Of a DNA stretch of 64,000 nucleotides, positions 24,957-32,828 are shown piece by piece (the stretch's first letter is position 1; every line of letters begins with the position of its first letter). A program made the translations under genes and the position numbers. The notes beneath the pieces were generated by a model. It was given only the letters and a program-made list of their open reading frames with translations, did no database searches and was not told the origin of the DNA. The DNA is from a virus, in IMG/VR virus record IMGVR_UViG_3300022939_000007, positions 1-64,000 of that record. One strand, written 5' to 3'.

Positions 24957-27329
24957 ATGTCAAATGTTCTATTTACAAAGAACTCCAAAAGTCTCCTAGC
25001 CAAACTGATGGCAGAAGAAGACCTTACGGTTCAACATCGTAAAGTTGAAACCGCGTTTTTTGACGTTGAAAAACGTCTATTAGTTGTACCAATTTGGAAA
25101 GATATGTCCGATAACCTTTATGACTTGTTTATGGGTCATGAAGTTGGACATGCTTTATATACTCCAGCGGATACAGAAGTTCTCCAAGAAGCAATCGACC
25201 GTTCCAACAAAGACTTTGTAAACGTAGTCGAAGATGCTCGTATTGAGAAAATGATGAAAATAAAATTCCCTGGCTTGCGGGCTCCTTTCTACAAAGGATA
25301 TCAAGAGTTAAATGAGCGAGATTTCTTTGGGACAAATAATAAAGAAATTTCTACCTTTTCTTTCATTGACCGTATCAATCTGTTTTACAAATCTTCAATG
25401 AATGATTTTGAGTTTAACATGATATTTTCAGAAGAAGAAAAACCTCTTGTGAAGAAAGTTGGAAAAACAGAAACTTTCGAAGAAGTTGCAGCTGTTGCAG
25501 AAGAGATTTACAACTTCATCAAAGATAAAGTTCAAAATCGTCAAGAACAGAATTCCCAACAAAGTGGTGGTGAAGGTTCTGGTGAACAATCTCAAAATTC
25601 AGAAATGTCAGAACTAAAAGATGACAATTCACACTCTTCTTCATCTTCTCAAACTGAAACTGAAAATGAAGAAGAAAATCAAACGGATGGTTCTGGTGAT
25701 GGCGGTTCTTCTGATGATACAGGTGAAGATGAACAAAATTCACAAGAATCTGGTAGTTCTTCTAATTCTTCTGATGACGAATCTGATGGAGAAAATGGAA
25801 AATCTTATACATCAGCTGAAGAAGAACAAAATGCAAATGATGTTGCATCATTGGGTGGTGGAAGTGGTTTCTCTGACCCTGATGAATTTTCCTCTAAAAC
25901 TGACAATTCAATGTCAGAAAATATGTCACAAATGATTGATCGTATGGCAGATAATATTGAATATTACACATTATCTGATTTAAATCTGAAAGATCATGTG
26001 ATAAGTCATGATATGATTCATGATGCAATCGATGCGGCCAAAACTTATTTTTACAATAACTCAGATTGGACTAGTTTTGCAAAAAATAATGTAGACAAGA
26101 TTTCTCTTTACAAAAAAGTATTGAGTGATAACAACGCTACTATAAACTATCTTGTAAAAGAATTTGAAATGAAAAAATCTGCACAAGAATATGCAGCGAG
26201 TTATGAAACAAAATCTGGAAATCTGAATACCAGCAAAATTTGGAGTTACAAACTAAATGATGATATCTTCAAACGTAAATCGATTACTCCAGAAGGCAAA
26301 AATCATGGCATGGTAATGATGGTCGATTGGTCGGGTTCTATGCACTCTATGTTATATAAGACCGTTGTTCAAACTGTTGTCCTTGCCACATTTTGTAAAC
26401 GTGTTGGAATTCCTTTTGATGTTTACAATTTCTCTGATCAAAACCGAGATTATGATGATGGTAAAAAGTTGTTTGCCGATAAAAAGAACGGTGTTTATAA
26501 CAATCGGACATTTATCTATAATAATGTTAAACTTCATCATGTTCTCAGCAGTTCAATGAAAAAATCAGAATTTATCAGGGCATGTAACAACTATCTGTTT
26601 TTGGCTTGGGGATTGAACAATTGTTATGGATTGATGCGTTCTAACAAATTGCCTCATAATGTCGATCTTCAGCTTGGTGGAACTCCTCTAAATCAAAGTT
26701 TGATGATTCTTGACAAAGTTGTTCATGAATTCAAACGGAAACATTCTGTAGAAAAAATGAACTTTGTTGTTTTGAGTGATGGTGCTGCCGGCGATACAAT
26801 TGAGATAGTTGATGAAAATTCTGGTTGGCATCGTTCAGTTGCAGCAACCTGGCGGCATCATCCCAAAACTTCTGTGGTTTATCATGAGCGTTCAAAAAAG
26901 ACTTTCGTTCATCAACAAGGTTATCGTTCTAAAAATAAAAATGCAAAAAATCCTACTGAGTTTCTTGTCGAAACAATGAAAGAAGTTCATGGTGCAAAAT
27001 CGATTGGATTTTACATTATAGACCGTACTTATGATCTAAATAACGCAATTCGGGCATATGTATTTCGGGATCGTGATGGATACCATATGTATAATAACGA
27101 ACTTTCAAAAGTTCGTTCAGAGTGTCGCAAAAATGGGTTTTATGCAGCAAAAGATTGTGGGTATGATGAATACTATATTCTTGATATGCGTACTCAAAAT
27201 GAAGATAGTGAACTTGAAGTTGATGAAAATATGACAAAAGCAAAAATTGCCAAACAGTTTTCAAAATTCCAAGGTTCAAAGAAAACCAGTCGGCAAATGT
27301 TAAATAAATTTGTCGATATCGTGAAGTAA
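24957..27329 (+). CDS. CobT-like protein: HExxH metallopeptidase-like and VWA domains
   Basis: A 790-residue protein. The N-terminus has a zinc-peptidase motif H-E-V-G-H (61-65) and a downstream V-V-E-D-A-R-I-E that could supply the third ligand. Residues about 180-310 are a Ser/Glu/Asp/Gly-rich linker. The C-terminal half is a von Willebrand A domain with MIDAS motif D-W-S-G-S-M and later L-S-D-G-A. Phage genes of this pair are often labelled cobalt chelatase CobT/CobS. MoxR/VWA pairs act more generally as metal- or complex-remodelling chaperones. No AGA codon is used for Arg, unlike its neighbours. Start: second codon of the GTG-ATG pair. Confidence 0.65.
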   Translation: MSNVLFTKNSKSLLAKLMAEEDLTVQHRKVETAFFDVEKRLLVVPIWKDMSDNLYDLFMGHEVGHALYTPADTEVLQEAIDRSNKDFVNVVEDARIEKMMKIKFPGLRAPFYKGYQELNERDFFGTNNKEISTFSFIDRINLFYKSSMNDFEFNMIFSEEEKPLVKKVGKTETFEEVAAVAEEIYNFIKDKVQNRQEQNSQQSGGEGSGEQSQNSEMSELKDDNSHSSSSSQTETENEEENQTDGSGDGGSSDDTGEDEQNSQESGSSSNSSDDESDGENGKSYTSAEEEQNANDVASLGGGSGFSDPDEFSSKTDNSMSENMSQMIDRMADNIEYYTLSDLNLKDHVISHDMIHDAIDAAKTYFYNNSDWTSFAKNNVDKISLYKKVLSDNNATINYLVKEFEMKKSAQEYAASYETKSGNLNTSKIWSYKLNDDIFKRKSITPEGKNHGMVMMVDWSGSMHSMLYKTVVQTVVLATFCKRVGIPFDVYNFSDQNRDYDDGKKLFADKKNGVYNNRTFIYNNVKLHHVLSSSMKKSEFIRACNNYLFLAWGLNNCYGLMRSNKLPHNVDLQLGGTPLNQSLMILDKVVHEFKRKHSVEKMNFVVLSDGAAGDTIEIVDENSGWHRSVAATWRHHPKTSVVYHERSKKTFVHQQGYRSKNKNAKNPTEFLVETMKEVHGAKSIGFYIIDRTYDLNNAIRAYVFRDRDGYHMYNNELSKVRSECRKNGFYAAKDCGYDEYYILDMRTQNEDSELEVDENMTKAKIAKQFSKFQGSKKTSRQMLNKFVDIVK

Positions 27330-27338
27330 AAAATGAAA

Positions 27339-27357
27339 AGCCCTTGACAAAAGGGCT
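27339..27357 (+). repeat. 7-bp inverted repeat enclosing part of a promoter -35 box
   Basis: AGCCCTT, five-base loop, AAGGGCT. The TTGACA of the CobS promoter straddles the left arm and loop. It could also act as a weak terminator for the upstream gene, but no T run follows. Confidence 0.65.
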
Positions 27358-27372
27358 ATCATTTGATACCAT
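27344..27372 (+). promoter_or_regulatory. Host-type promoter before CobS/MoxR-like gene
   Basis: TTGACA, 17-base spacer, TACCAT, 48 bases before the start codon. Confidence 0.65.
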
Positions 27373-27420
27373 AATAATGTAATTGATGATTCGTGAAACC
27401 TTCCAAGTGGAGAATATATA

Positions 27421-28581
27421 ATGTGGAATAAAACGAAAAAAATTGAGTTTCTTACGAAACTCATGGCAGAAAGTGGTTCTGTTGTTTCCAAACAAGAAAT
27501 CAAGTCGGCGGCTTCCGCTTTTGGTGAAGCAAGTCCACAATGGATGTGGAAACCAGAATTTCGAGCCGGACATGGTAAATATGATATTTCAAAATATGCA
27601 ATGAAACTCACTGGTAATGTAGTCCAGATGAAACCAGTTGCACAAACAGTGACTGCTGTTCCTACTACAGTAGTTTTGCCTGAACGTCATATCGATTCTC
27701 TCGTTCCAGAGAAAGATCCTAACTTTGTGAAATTTGGATTTTACAATGATTTGAAAACTATCCTTCAATCAAAAATGTTTTATCCTGTTTTCATTACTGG
27801 TTTGTCTGGTAACGGTAAAACTTATGGAACACAACAACTTTGTGCCCAACTAAATCGTGAATGTATCACGGTTCCTATTACAATCGAAACTGATGAATCT
27901 GACCTTCTTGGCGACAAAACTCTTGTTGATGGTAATGTTCTGTTTTCTCAGGGCCCTGTAATTGACGCAATGGAACGTGGCGCAGTTCTTATTCTTGATG
28001 AAGTTGACCTTGCATCAAATAAAATTATGTGTTTGCAATCCATTATTGATGGTAAAGGTGTTTACCTCAAAAAAGATAATCGGTTTGTAAAACCAGCTCC
28101 CGGCTTTACTGTGATTGCTACAGCAAACACAAAAGGTAAAGGTTCTGATGATGGACGTTTCATTGGTACTAATGTAATGAACGAGGCGTTTCTTGAGCGT
28201 TTCAAAATTACATTTGAACAAGAATATCCCAATCAATCAGTTGAGAAAAAAATTCTCAGCAACCATCTGCAATCTTGCAAAGGTTCTGTTACTGATGAAG
28301 ATGTGTCGGTGATTGAAAATCTTACGGTTTGGGCATCTGCCATTCGTAAAACCTTTGAAGAGGGTGGGATTGATGAAATCATTTCGACTCGGCGTTTGGT
28401 TCACATTGTAGAAACATTCTCTATCTTTGGAAATGTTTTGAAGGCTGTTGAACTTTGTACAAATCGTTTTGATGATGATACGAAAGCATCATTTGTAGAT
28501 CTATTTTCCAAAATTTATGGCGGAGAAGAAATCAATGAAACTGAAACTGAAGAAACATATGAAGAGGAAGTACCCTTTTGA
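27421..28581 (+). CDS. CobS/MoxR-type AAA+ ATPase
   Basis: A 386-residue AAA+ ATPase with Walker A G-L-S-G-N-G-K-T (about residue 124), Walker B V-L-I-L-D-E-V-D, sensor 1 A-T-A-N-T and an arginine finger region L-E-R-F. This is the MoxR/CobS branch, which works with a VWA partner such as the protein encoded just upstream. CobS-like genes are recurrent in T4-like cyanophages, where a role in cobalamin synthesis has been proposed. Arg codons are CGT, CGG or CGA, as in its partner, supporting joint acquisition. Confidence 0.8.
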   Translation: MWNKTKKIEFLTKLMAESGSVVSKQEIKSAASAFGEASPQWMWKPEFRAGHGKYDISKYAMKLTGNVVQMKPVAQTVTAVPTTVVLPERHIDSLVPEKDPNFVKFGFYNDLKTILQSKMFYPVFITGLSGNGKTYGTQQLCAQLNRECITVPITIETDESDLLGDKTLVDGNVLFSQGPVIDAMERGAVLILDEVDLASNKIMCLQSIIDGKGVYLKKDNRFVKPAPGFTVIATANTKGKGSDDGRFIGTNVMNEAFLERFKITFEQEYPNQSVEKKILSNHLQSCKGSVTDEDVSVIENLTVWASAIRKTFEEGGIDEIISTRRLVHIVETFSIFGNVLKAVELCTNRFDDDTKASFVDLFSKIYGGEEINETETEETYEEEVPF

Positions 28582-28883
28582 TAGACTATAAATTCAATGA
28601 AGATGTATTGCTCGAAGAAGTTCGAGCATACATTGATAAGACCTACGAAGGTCATTATTCTAAAAACACATACCAATCAACTGAAGTAATCATGGGCAGA
28701 GGACATGGTGAAGGTTTTTGTATGGGCAATATAGACAAATACTCTAATCGATATGGTAAAAAAGGTTCCACAGAAGATTGGAGAAAAGACTTGCTTAAAA
28801 TCATTCATTATGGTATACTGGCTTTATATAATCATGATATGACTTATGGAGAAAATGATGAGCATCAATCTGAAACATTCTGA
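28578..28883 (+). CDS. DUF3310-like small protein
   Basis: A 101-residue protein with the pattern H-Y-S-K-N-x-Y-Q-S-T-E-V-I...G-F-C-M-G-N-I-D-K-Y-S-N-R-Y-G-K-K-G and a closing D-L-L-K-I-I-H-Y. The G-N-I-x-K-Y-x-x-R-Y...K-G core is that of DUF3310 proteins, widespread in phages and without a proven function. The start is a TTG overlapping the ATPase stop (TTGA); no earlier ATG exists in frame. Confidence 0.6.
   Translation: MIDYKFNEDVLLEEVRAYIDKTYEGHYSKNTYQSTEVIMGRGHGEGFCMGNIDKYSNRYGKKGSTEDWRKDLLKIIHYGILALYNHDMTYGENDEHQSETF
28791..28819 (+). promoter_or_regulatory. Possible host-type promoter for the clamp gene cluster
   Basis: TTGCTT, 17-base spacer and TATACT with an extended TGG, inside the end of the DUF3310-like gene. 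It is the only likely site between the ATPase gene and gp45. Confidence 0.45.
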
Positions 28884-29019
28884 TAACTTGGATCGAGACT
28901 ATAAAAAACTCAGCAAGGGCAGAAAAGAATATGTCAAAAAAATGGCATCAAAACAAAAACAAACTATTTCTAATTACTTGAATTCTAAATATGGAGAAAT
29001 TGAAAATGAAATTGAGTGA
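28855..29019 (+). CDS. Small basic/acidic helical protein (54 aa)
   Basis: A short ORF starting ATG-ATG, overlapping the DUF3310-like gene by 29 bases and the clamp gene by 14. The product is Lys-rich, with a helical stretch (D-N-L-D-R-D-Y-K-K-L-S-K-G-R-K) and an acidic end. It fills the space between its neighbours and lies downstream of a candidate promoter. I do not recognise the family. Confidence 0.4.
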   Translation: MMSINLKHSDNLDRDYKKLSKGRKEYVKKMASKQKQTISNYLNSKYGEIENEIE

Positions 29020-29704
29020 GCAAACGCAAAATATATTGAAGAATTATTCGACTATTAATCAGTCAATTTACTTGAAAAAAGGAAGTCGATTATCCACTAT
29101 TTCTGTTATGAGAAACATTTTATCAGCAACTGATGTAAGTGAAGAATTTCCAGTAGATTTTTGCATTTATGATTTGGGAAAATTTCTAAATCTTTTGAAG
29201 ATTTATCCAGAACTAGATTTTCATGATAAGTTTGTCATGATGAGCAATGGAGCAAAGACATATAAATTTATGGCTGCCGAACCATCTATTATTGTCTATG
29301 TTGAGAATACCTTTGAATTAGAAGGAAGCGACAACAATCCAGAAGGATCGAAACCTTCGCCGGATTGGGATATTAATGTAAAGCTTCCAAATTCTACACT
29401 ACATACTATCAATCAAGTGGCATCCATTTCTGGACTTCCTGATTATTCATTGTCAACAAAAGACGATGGAGTTGTTTATTTTTGTGCATTGGATAAAAAA
29501 GATGATACATCCAATGTTGCTGAAGAACCAGTTGGTGAATCAAATGCAACATTTAATATGTACTTCCGTTCAGAAAACCTAAAGCTAATCGAAGGTGATT
29601 ATGATGTAGGGATTTCTAAAAATAAAATCTCAACTTTCCGACACCAGAAATTGCCAATTCAATATTGGATTACACTTGAACAAGATTCGACTTATGGGGA
29701 GTAA
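29006..29704 (+). CDS. 45: Sliding clamp gp45
   Basis: A 232-residue trimeric processivity clamp. The N-terminus M-K-L-S-E-Q-T-Q-N-I-L-K-N-Y-S-T-I-N parallels T4 gp45, which fixes the start at 29006 rather than at the in-frame ATG at 28991. It tethers gp43 to DNA and also activates late transcription with gp55. It is followed by the clamp loader genes and regA in the standard order gp45-gp44-gp62-regA. Confidence 0.93.
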   Translation: MKLSEQTQNILKNYSTINQSIYLKKGSRLSTISVMRNILSATDVSEEFPVDFCIYDLGKFLNLLKIYPELDFHDKFVMMSNGAKTYKFMAAEPSIIVYVENTFELEGSDNNPEGSKPSPDWDINVKLPNSTLHTINQVASISGLPDYSLSTKDDGVVYFCALDKKDDTSNVAEEPVGESNATFNMYFRSENLKLIEGDYDVGISKNKISTFRHQKLPIQYWITLEQDSTYGE

Positions 29705-29706
29705 GT

Positions 29707-30657
29707 ATGGACAATTTTTTATGGGTAGAAAAATATCGTCCATCCGATATCGATAATTGTATTCTAACTGATGAACTAAAATCAACATTCAAAGAGTTTG
29801 TTGATACAGGAAGTTTACCCAATCTCCTATTGTCTGGCGGGCCAGGTGTTGGTAAAACAACTCTGGCTCGTGCCTTGTGCAATGAGATGAAAATGGACTA
29901 TATCTTAATCAACGGTTCCGAAGATAGTGGTATTGATGTTCTAAGAAATAAGATTCGAAACTATGCATCAACTGTAAGTTTTGATACTGGAAATAGTAAA
30001 GAATTTGGAAAGGTTATCATTTTAGACGAAGCGGATTATCTAAATCCACAATCAACTCAGCCCGCTCTGCGTGGATTCATTGAAGAGTTTTCTGGTAATT
30101 GTAGATTTATTCTTACATGCAATTTCAAGAATCGTATCATTGAACCACTGCATAGTAGATGTTCTCTTGTAGAATTTAAAATCAAAAAATCCGACAAACC
30201 AAAATTGGCAGGAACTTTTTTCAATAGAGTAAAAACTATTCTTGATAAAGAAAATATTTCTTATAAAGAAAAGGTGGTTGTGGAACTTGTAATGAAACAT
30301 TTTCCAGATTGGAGAAGAGTCTTAAATGAACTCCAGAGATATTCTGTTGGTGGTGAAATAGATGAAGGCCTTCTAACTGATGTGGGAGAGGTAAATATAA
30401 ACAAACTCACATCGGCGATGAAGGATAAGAATTTCACAGAGATTAGAGGATGGACAACTCAGAACTTGGATAATGATCCAAATACTTTATATAGAAAAAT
30501 CTATGATGGACTGTATGAACACGCAGAACCATCTTCAATTCCTCAAGCAGTTGTGACTATTGCAGACTATTCATACAAGTCTGCATTTGTTGCCGATCAA
30601 GAAATAAATCTTGTGGCGTGTTTGACAGAGTTGATGATGGAGTGTGATTGGAAATGA
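29707..30657 (+). CDS. 44: Clamp loader large subunit gp44
   Basis: A 316-residue AAA+ protein: an N-terminal W-V-E-K-Y-R-P segment, Walker A G-G-P-G-V-G-K-T-T (about residue 45), Walker B I-I-L-D-E-A-D and an S-R-C sensor motif (L-H-S-R-C-S-L). Four gp44 subunits and one gp62 load the gp45 clamp onto primed DNA. Two bases separate it from gp45. Confidence 0.95.
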   Translation: MDNFLWVEKYRPSDIDNCILTDELKSTFKEFVDTGSLPNLLLSGGPGVGKTTLARALCNEMKMDYILINGSEDSGIDVLRNKIRNYASTVSFDTGNSKEFGKVIILDEADYLNPQSTQPALRGFIEEFSGNCRFILTCNFKNRIIEPLHSRCSLVEFKIKKSDKPKLAGTFFNRVKTILDKENISYKEKVVVELVMKHFPDWRRVLNELQRYSVGGEIDEGLLTDVGEVNINKLTSAMKDKNFTEIRGWTTQNLDNDPNTLYRKIYDGLYEHAEPSSIPQAVVTIADYSYKSAFVADQEINLVACLTELMMECDWK

Positions 30658-30875
30658 TAAAACCAAATACATCATTCTATTTAAATGTGAGAGACATTGA
30701 AATTATTGAACAAGCTCTCAGGGCAAAAGCAGGCCGAAGAGGCCTTGCTATCGCTCAGGGAGAAACAAGCGATAAACTTAGAGAAGAGATGCATGAAATT
30801 CAAGATTTATTAGGAAGAATTCATGAACAAAAAACATGGTATCGGCCTCAAAAAGATATATATGTGAGTGGATAA
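30654..30875 (+). CDS. Conserved-looking small protein between gp44 and gp62
   Basis: A 73-residue protein starting at an ATG that overlaps the gp44 stop (ATGA). It reads as two helices around R-D-I-E-I-I-E-Q-A-L-R-A-K-A-G-R-R-G and ends W-Y-R-P-Q-K. It is translationally coupled to both clamp loader genes, but I do not recognise the family. Confidence 0.6.
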   Translation: MIKPNTSFYLNVRDIEIIEQALRAKAGRRGLAIAQGETSDKLREEMHEIQDLLGRIHEQKTWYRPQKDIYVSG

Positions 30876-31261
30876 TGAGTTACGATTTATTTAAAGATTA
30901 TGTGCCAGCAATTTCTCATACTAAAAAGAGATTGATGGATTCTTTGGACGAAGAATGGGAAAAGAAGTATCAATCATTTTTGGTAAATAGAAACTTTTCT
31001 AATTATCACGATACTATTATGTATGCAAATGAAATGAATATGCGTCCTCATATGGACAAAAAAATGCAATTTGATTATTTACTAAATAGTATACGTCCAA
31101 GGAAAAGATTTTCGCCTTGGCATAAAAAGTCTATTCATAATGATTTTAATCATGTAAAAGAATATTATGGATATAATAATAAAAAAACAGAGGAAGCTCT
31201 TAATATCCTCTCAAGCGAACAGATTGATGAAATTAAGAGCAAACTGAATAAAGGCGGATAA
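30875..31261 (+). CDS. 62: Clamp loader small subunit gp62
   Basis: A 128-residue protein beginning M-S-Y-D-L-F-K-D-Y, with a Y-A-N-E-M-N...M-Q-F-D-Y-L-L-N-S-I-R-P-R-K-R-F block resembling the F-N-Y-L-M-A-A-V-P-R-G-K-R block of T4 gp62. It is shorter than T4 gp62 (187 aa), as in marine relatives. The start overlaps the previous stop (TAATG). Confidence 0.78.
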   Translation: MSYDLFKDYVPAISHTKKRLMDSLDEEWEKKYQSFLVNRNFSNYHDTIMYANEMNMRPHMDKKMQFDYLLNSIRPRKRFSPWHKKSIHNDFNHVKEYYGYNNKKTEEALNILSSEQIDEIKSKLNKGG

Positions 31262-31263
31262 TT

Positions 31264-31653
31264 ATGTCGATTTTAGAATCACTAGTAGAAGTCACTCTTA
31301 GCGATCAAGAGGACTTCTTAAAAATAAGAGAAACACTCACTAGAATTGGTGTTGCATCTAAAAAAGATAAAAAACTTTATCAATCTTGTCACATTCTTCA
31401 CAAACAGGGTAAATACTACATTGTTCATTTCAAAGAGCTATTTAAGCTTGATGGAAAATCATCTGATTTTTCAGAAAATGATAGAGCAAGAAGAAATACA
31501 ATCGTTAACCTTTTAAAAGAATGGGGATTGATTAATATTATCAAAGAAGATGAACATGTTGATGCACCAATTTCACAGATAAAAATTCTCTCTCATAAAG
31601 AAAAAGATGATTGGGAATTAGTACCTAAATATAATATTGGAAGAAAGAAATAA
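31264..31653 (+). CDS. regA: Translational repressor RegA
   Basis: A 129-residue RNA-binding repressor very close in pattern to T4 RegA: L-x-D-Q-E-D-F-L-K-I-R-E-T-L-T-R-I-G-(V)-A, then Y-Q-S-C-H-I-L-H-K-Q-G-K-Y-Y-I-V-H-F-K, and the end W-E-L-V-P-K-Y-N-I-G. In T4 it blocks ribosome binding on many early mRNAs, including those of the clamp loader and itself. Confidence 0.95.
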   Translation: MSILESLVEVTLSDQEDFLKIRETLTRIGVASKKDKKLYQSCHILHKQGKYYIVHFKELFKLDGKSSDFSENDRARRNTIVNLLKEWGLINIIKEDEHVDAPISQIKILSHKEKDDWELVPKYNIGRKK

Positions 31654-32027
31654 TGACTAACTTCGAAAAAGTGAAAGAATTTATGGAAACATACGGGCAA
31701 GAAGTGTTAACTGATGCTCGTTTTCCAGATGCAAATACTATCGCACTTAGAAATGAGTTGATAGAAGAAGAACTAAATGAACTGAAACAAGCCTCGCTTG
31801 AGGATGAAGAATTGGTTGATGTTGCAGATGCACTAACTGACTTATTATATGTCGTTTATGGAGCTGGACATGCATATGGAATTGATTTAGATAGATGTTT
31901 TGAAGAAGTACATCGTTCTAACATGTCTAAATTAGGCGAAGATGGAAAGCCAATTTACAGAGAAGATGGAAAAGTACTCAAGGGCCCAAATTTTTTTGAC
32001 CCTGATTTGAGAAAAATTGTTTTTTGA
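31653..32027 (+). CDS. MazG-like nucleotide pyrophosphohydrolase
   Basis: A 124-residue all-alpha hydrolase with the MazG/PRA-PH pattern E-L-I-E-E-E-L-N-E-L (residues 31-40) followed by V-D-V-A-D-A-L-T-D-L-L-Y-V. Such enzymes cleave nucleoside triphosphates or related compounds to monophosphates, and MazG-like genes are common in marine phages. It overlaps regA by one base. The true substrate cannot be read from the sequence. Confidence 0.82.
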   Translation: MTNFEKVKEFMETYGQEVLTDARFPDANTIALRNELIEEELNELKQASLEDEELVDVADALTDLLYVVYGAGHAYGIDLDRCFEEVHRSNMSKLGEDGKPIYREDGKVLKGPNFFDPDLRKIVF

Positions 32028-32036
32028 TTATATATA
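32007..32036 (+). promoter_or_regulatory. Possible promoter of the hsp20 leader
   Basis: TTGAGA, 18-base spacer, TATATA at the end of the MazG-like gene; the sequence continues TATATAGTATAGG. The match is moderate. Confidence 0.4.
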
Positions 32037-32046
32037 GTATAGGATC

Positions 32047-32125
32047 GTGGATTCCTTCACGCTTTGCGGTAAAATCCACTTGGTGCTCATTAGAGGCCAA
32101 TTTCAAAACCTTGCTTAATAGGAGG
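32047..32125 (+). promoter_or_regulatory. ROSE-like RNA thermometer leader of hsp20
   Basis: The 105-base leader folds into successive stems: GTGGATT/AATCCAC (32047-32053 with 32073-32079), TTGG-CTC/GAG-CCAA (32080-32100) and a final hairpin CCTTGCT, loop TAAT, AGGAGG (32109-32125). In the last one the ribosome-binding site AGGAGG pairs with CCTTGCT, leaving the G of TTGCT bulged. This is the U(U/C)GCU:AGGA arrangement that defines ROSE thermometers in front of small heat-shock genes in alphaproteobacteria. Confidence 0.65.
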
Positions 32126-32132
32126 AAAAAAC

Positions 32133-32591
32133 ATGGTTACGAAATTTAAAACTTTAGACCCTTTTATGCGTTATAGTGTCGGGTTCGATAGATTGTTTAA
32201 TGAACTTGAGAATTTGTCTCAAACAACAACGCAAAACTATCCCCCATACAATGTAGTAAAAGTAAACGATTCTGATTATCGTATTGAAATTGCTGTATCG
32301 GGATTTTCTGAAGATGAACTTGATGTTGAAGTTAAAGAAGATACTCTTACAGTAACAGGTACAGTAACAGAACGCGAAGAATCTAACTACTTGCATAAGG
32401 GAATTTCGTCTAGAAATTTTGCTAGAACATTCACTCTCAATCCAGACATTGTTGTGAATGATGCGAAACTTTCTAATGGAATGCTTGTAATCGAATTGGA
32501 ACATGTAATTCCAGAAGAAAAACAGCCTAGAAAGATTGAGATTAATCGATCAATTGGCAAAAAGGGAAAGAAAACTCTTTTAGTTGAATAA
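32133..32591 (+). CDS. Small heat-shock protein Hsp20
   Basis: A 152-residue alpha-crystallin-domain chaperone: N-terminal F-D-R-L-F-N-E-L, then P-P-Y-N-V-V-K, Y-R-I-E-I-A-V-S-G-F, E-V-K-E-D-T-L-T-V-T-G and R-N-F-A-R-T-F-T-L. It binds unfolding proteins to prevent aggregation. Hsp20 genes are part of the shared gene set of marine T4-like phages. Here the mRNA leader looks temperature-responsive. A stem-loop follows the gene. Confidence 0.93.
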   Translation: MVTKFKTLDPFMRYSVGFDRLFNELENLSQTTTQNYPPYNVVKVNDSDYRIEIAVSGFSEDELDVEVKEDTLTVTGTVTEREESNYLHKGISSRNFARTFTLNPDIVVNDAKLSNGMLVIELEHVIPEEKQPRKIEINRSIGKKGKKTLLVE

Positions 32592-32600
32592 TAAATTATC

Positions 32601-32619
32601 GGGGAGCATTTTGCTCCCC
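32601..32619 (+). terminator. GC stem-loop after hsp20, possible terminator
   Basis: GGGGAGC, loop ATTTT, GCTCCCC: a perfect seven-base stem 10 bases after the hsp20 stop. No T run follows, so it may attenuate, or protect the mRNA 3' end, more than it terminates. Confidence 0.55.
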
Positions 32620-32639
32620 AACTAACCAAGGATAGAAAA

Positions 32640-32825
32640 ATGGAAACTCATGATCAGCTAACTATTGAATTGGAACAATATAAAATAGAAAACGAGAAGT
32701 TTAAAAATGGAAATAAATCTGCCGGAGTTCGGGCAAGAAAACATTTGAATGAACTTGTAAAACTTTGCAAAACACGCCGAATGGAAATTCAAGATGAAAA
32801 GGAATGGATTGTAAAGGGAACATAA
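32640..32825 (+). CDS. Small basic protein, possibly histone H1-like
   Basis: A 61-residue charged helical protein with N-K-S-A-G-V-R-A-R-K-H-L-N-E-L-V-K-L-C-K-T-R-R. A-G-x-R-(A/L)-R-K-x-L-x-E-L-x-K-L is the pattern of short Hc1/histone H1-like proteins seen in T4-like marine phages. DNA binding is plausible but unproven. Confidence 0.5.
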   Translation: METHDQLTIELEQYKIENEKFKNGNKSAGVRARKHLNELVKLCKTRRMEIQDEKEWIVKGT

Positions 32826-32828
32826 ATT

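Noticed and set aside
27016-27611. Minus-strand open frames of 185 and 103 residues across the CobT/CobS junction
   Set aside because: They run antisense to two strongly supported genes and across their promoter, show no family motif and have no ribosome site.
32028-32132. The folded 105-base gap before hsp20 as a possible tRNA
   Set aside because: No acceptor stem, anticodon arm or T-loop pattern could be built; the stems fit a regulatory leader with the ribosome site in the last hairpin.
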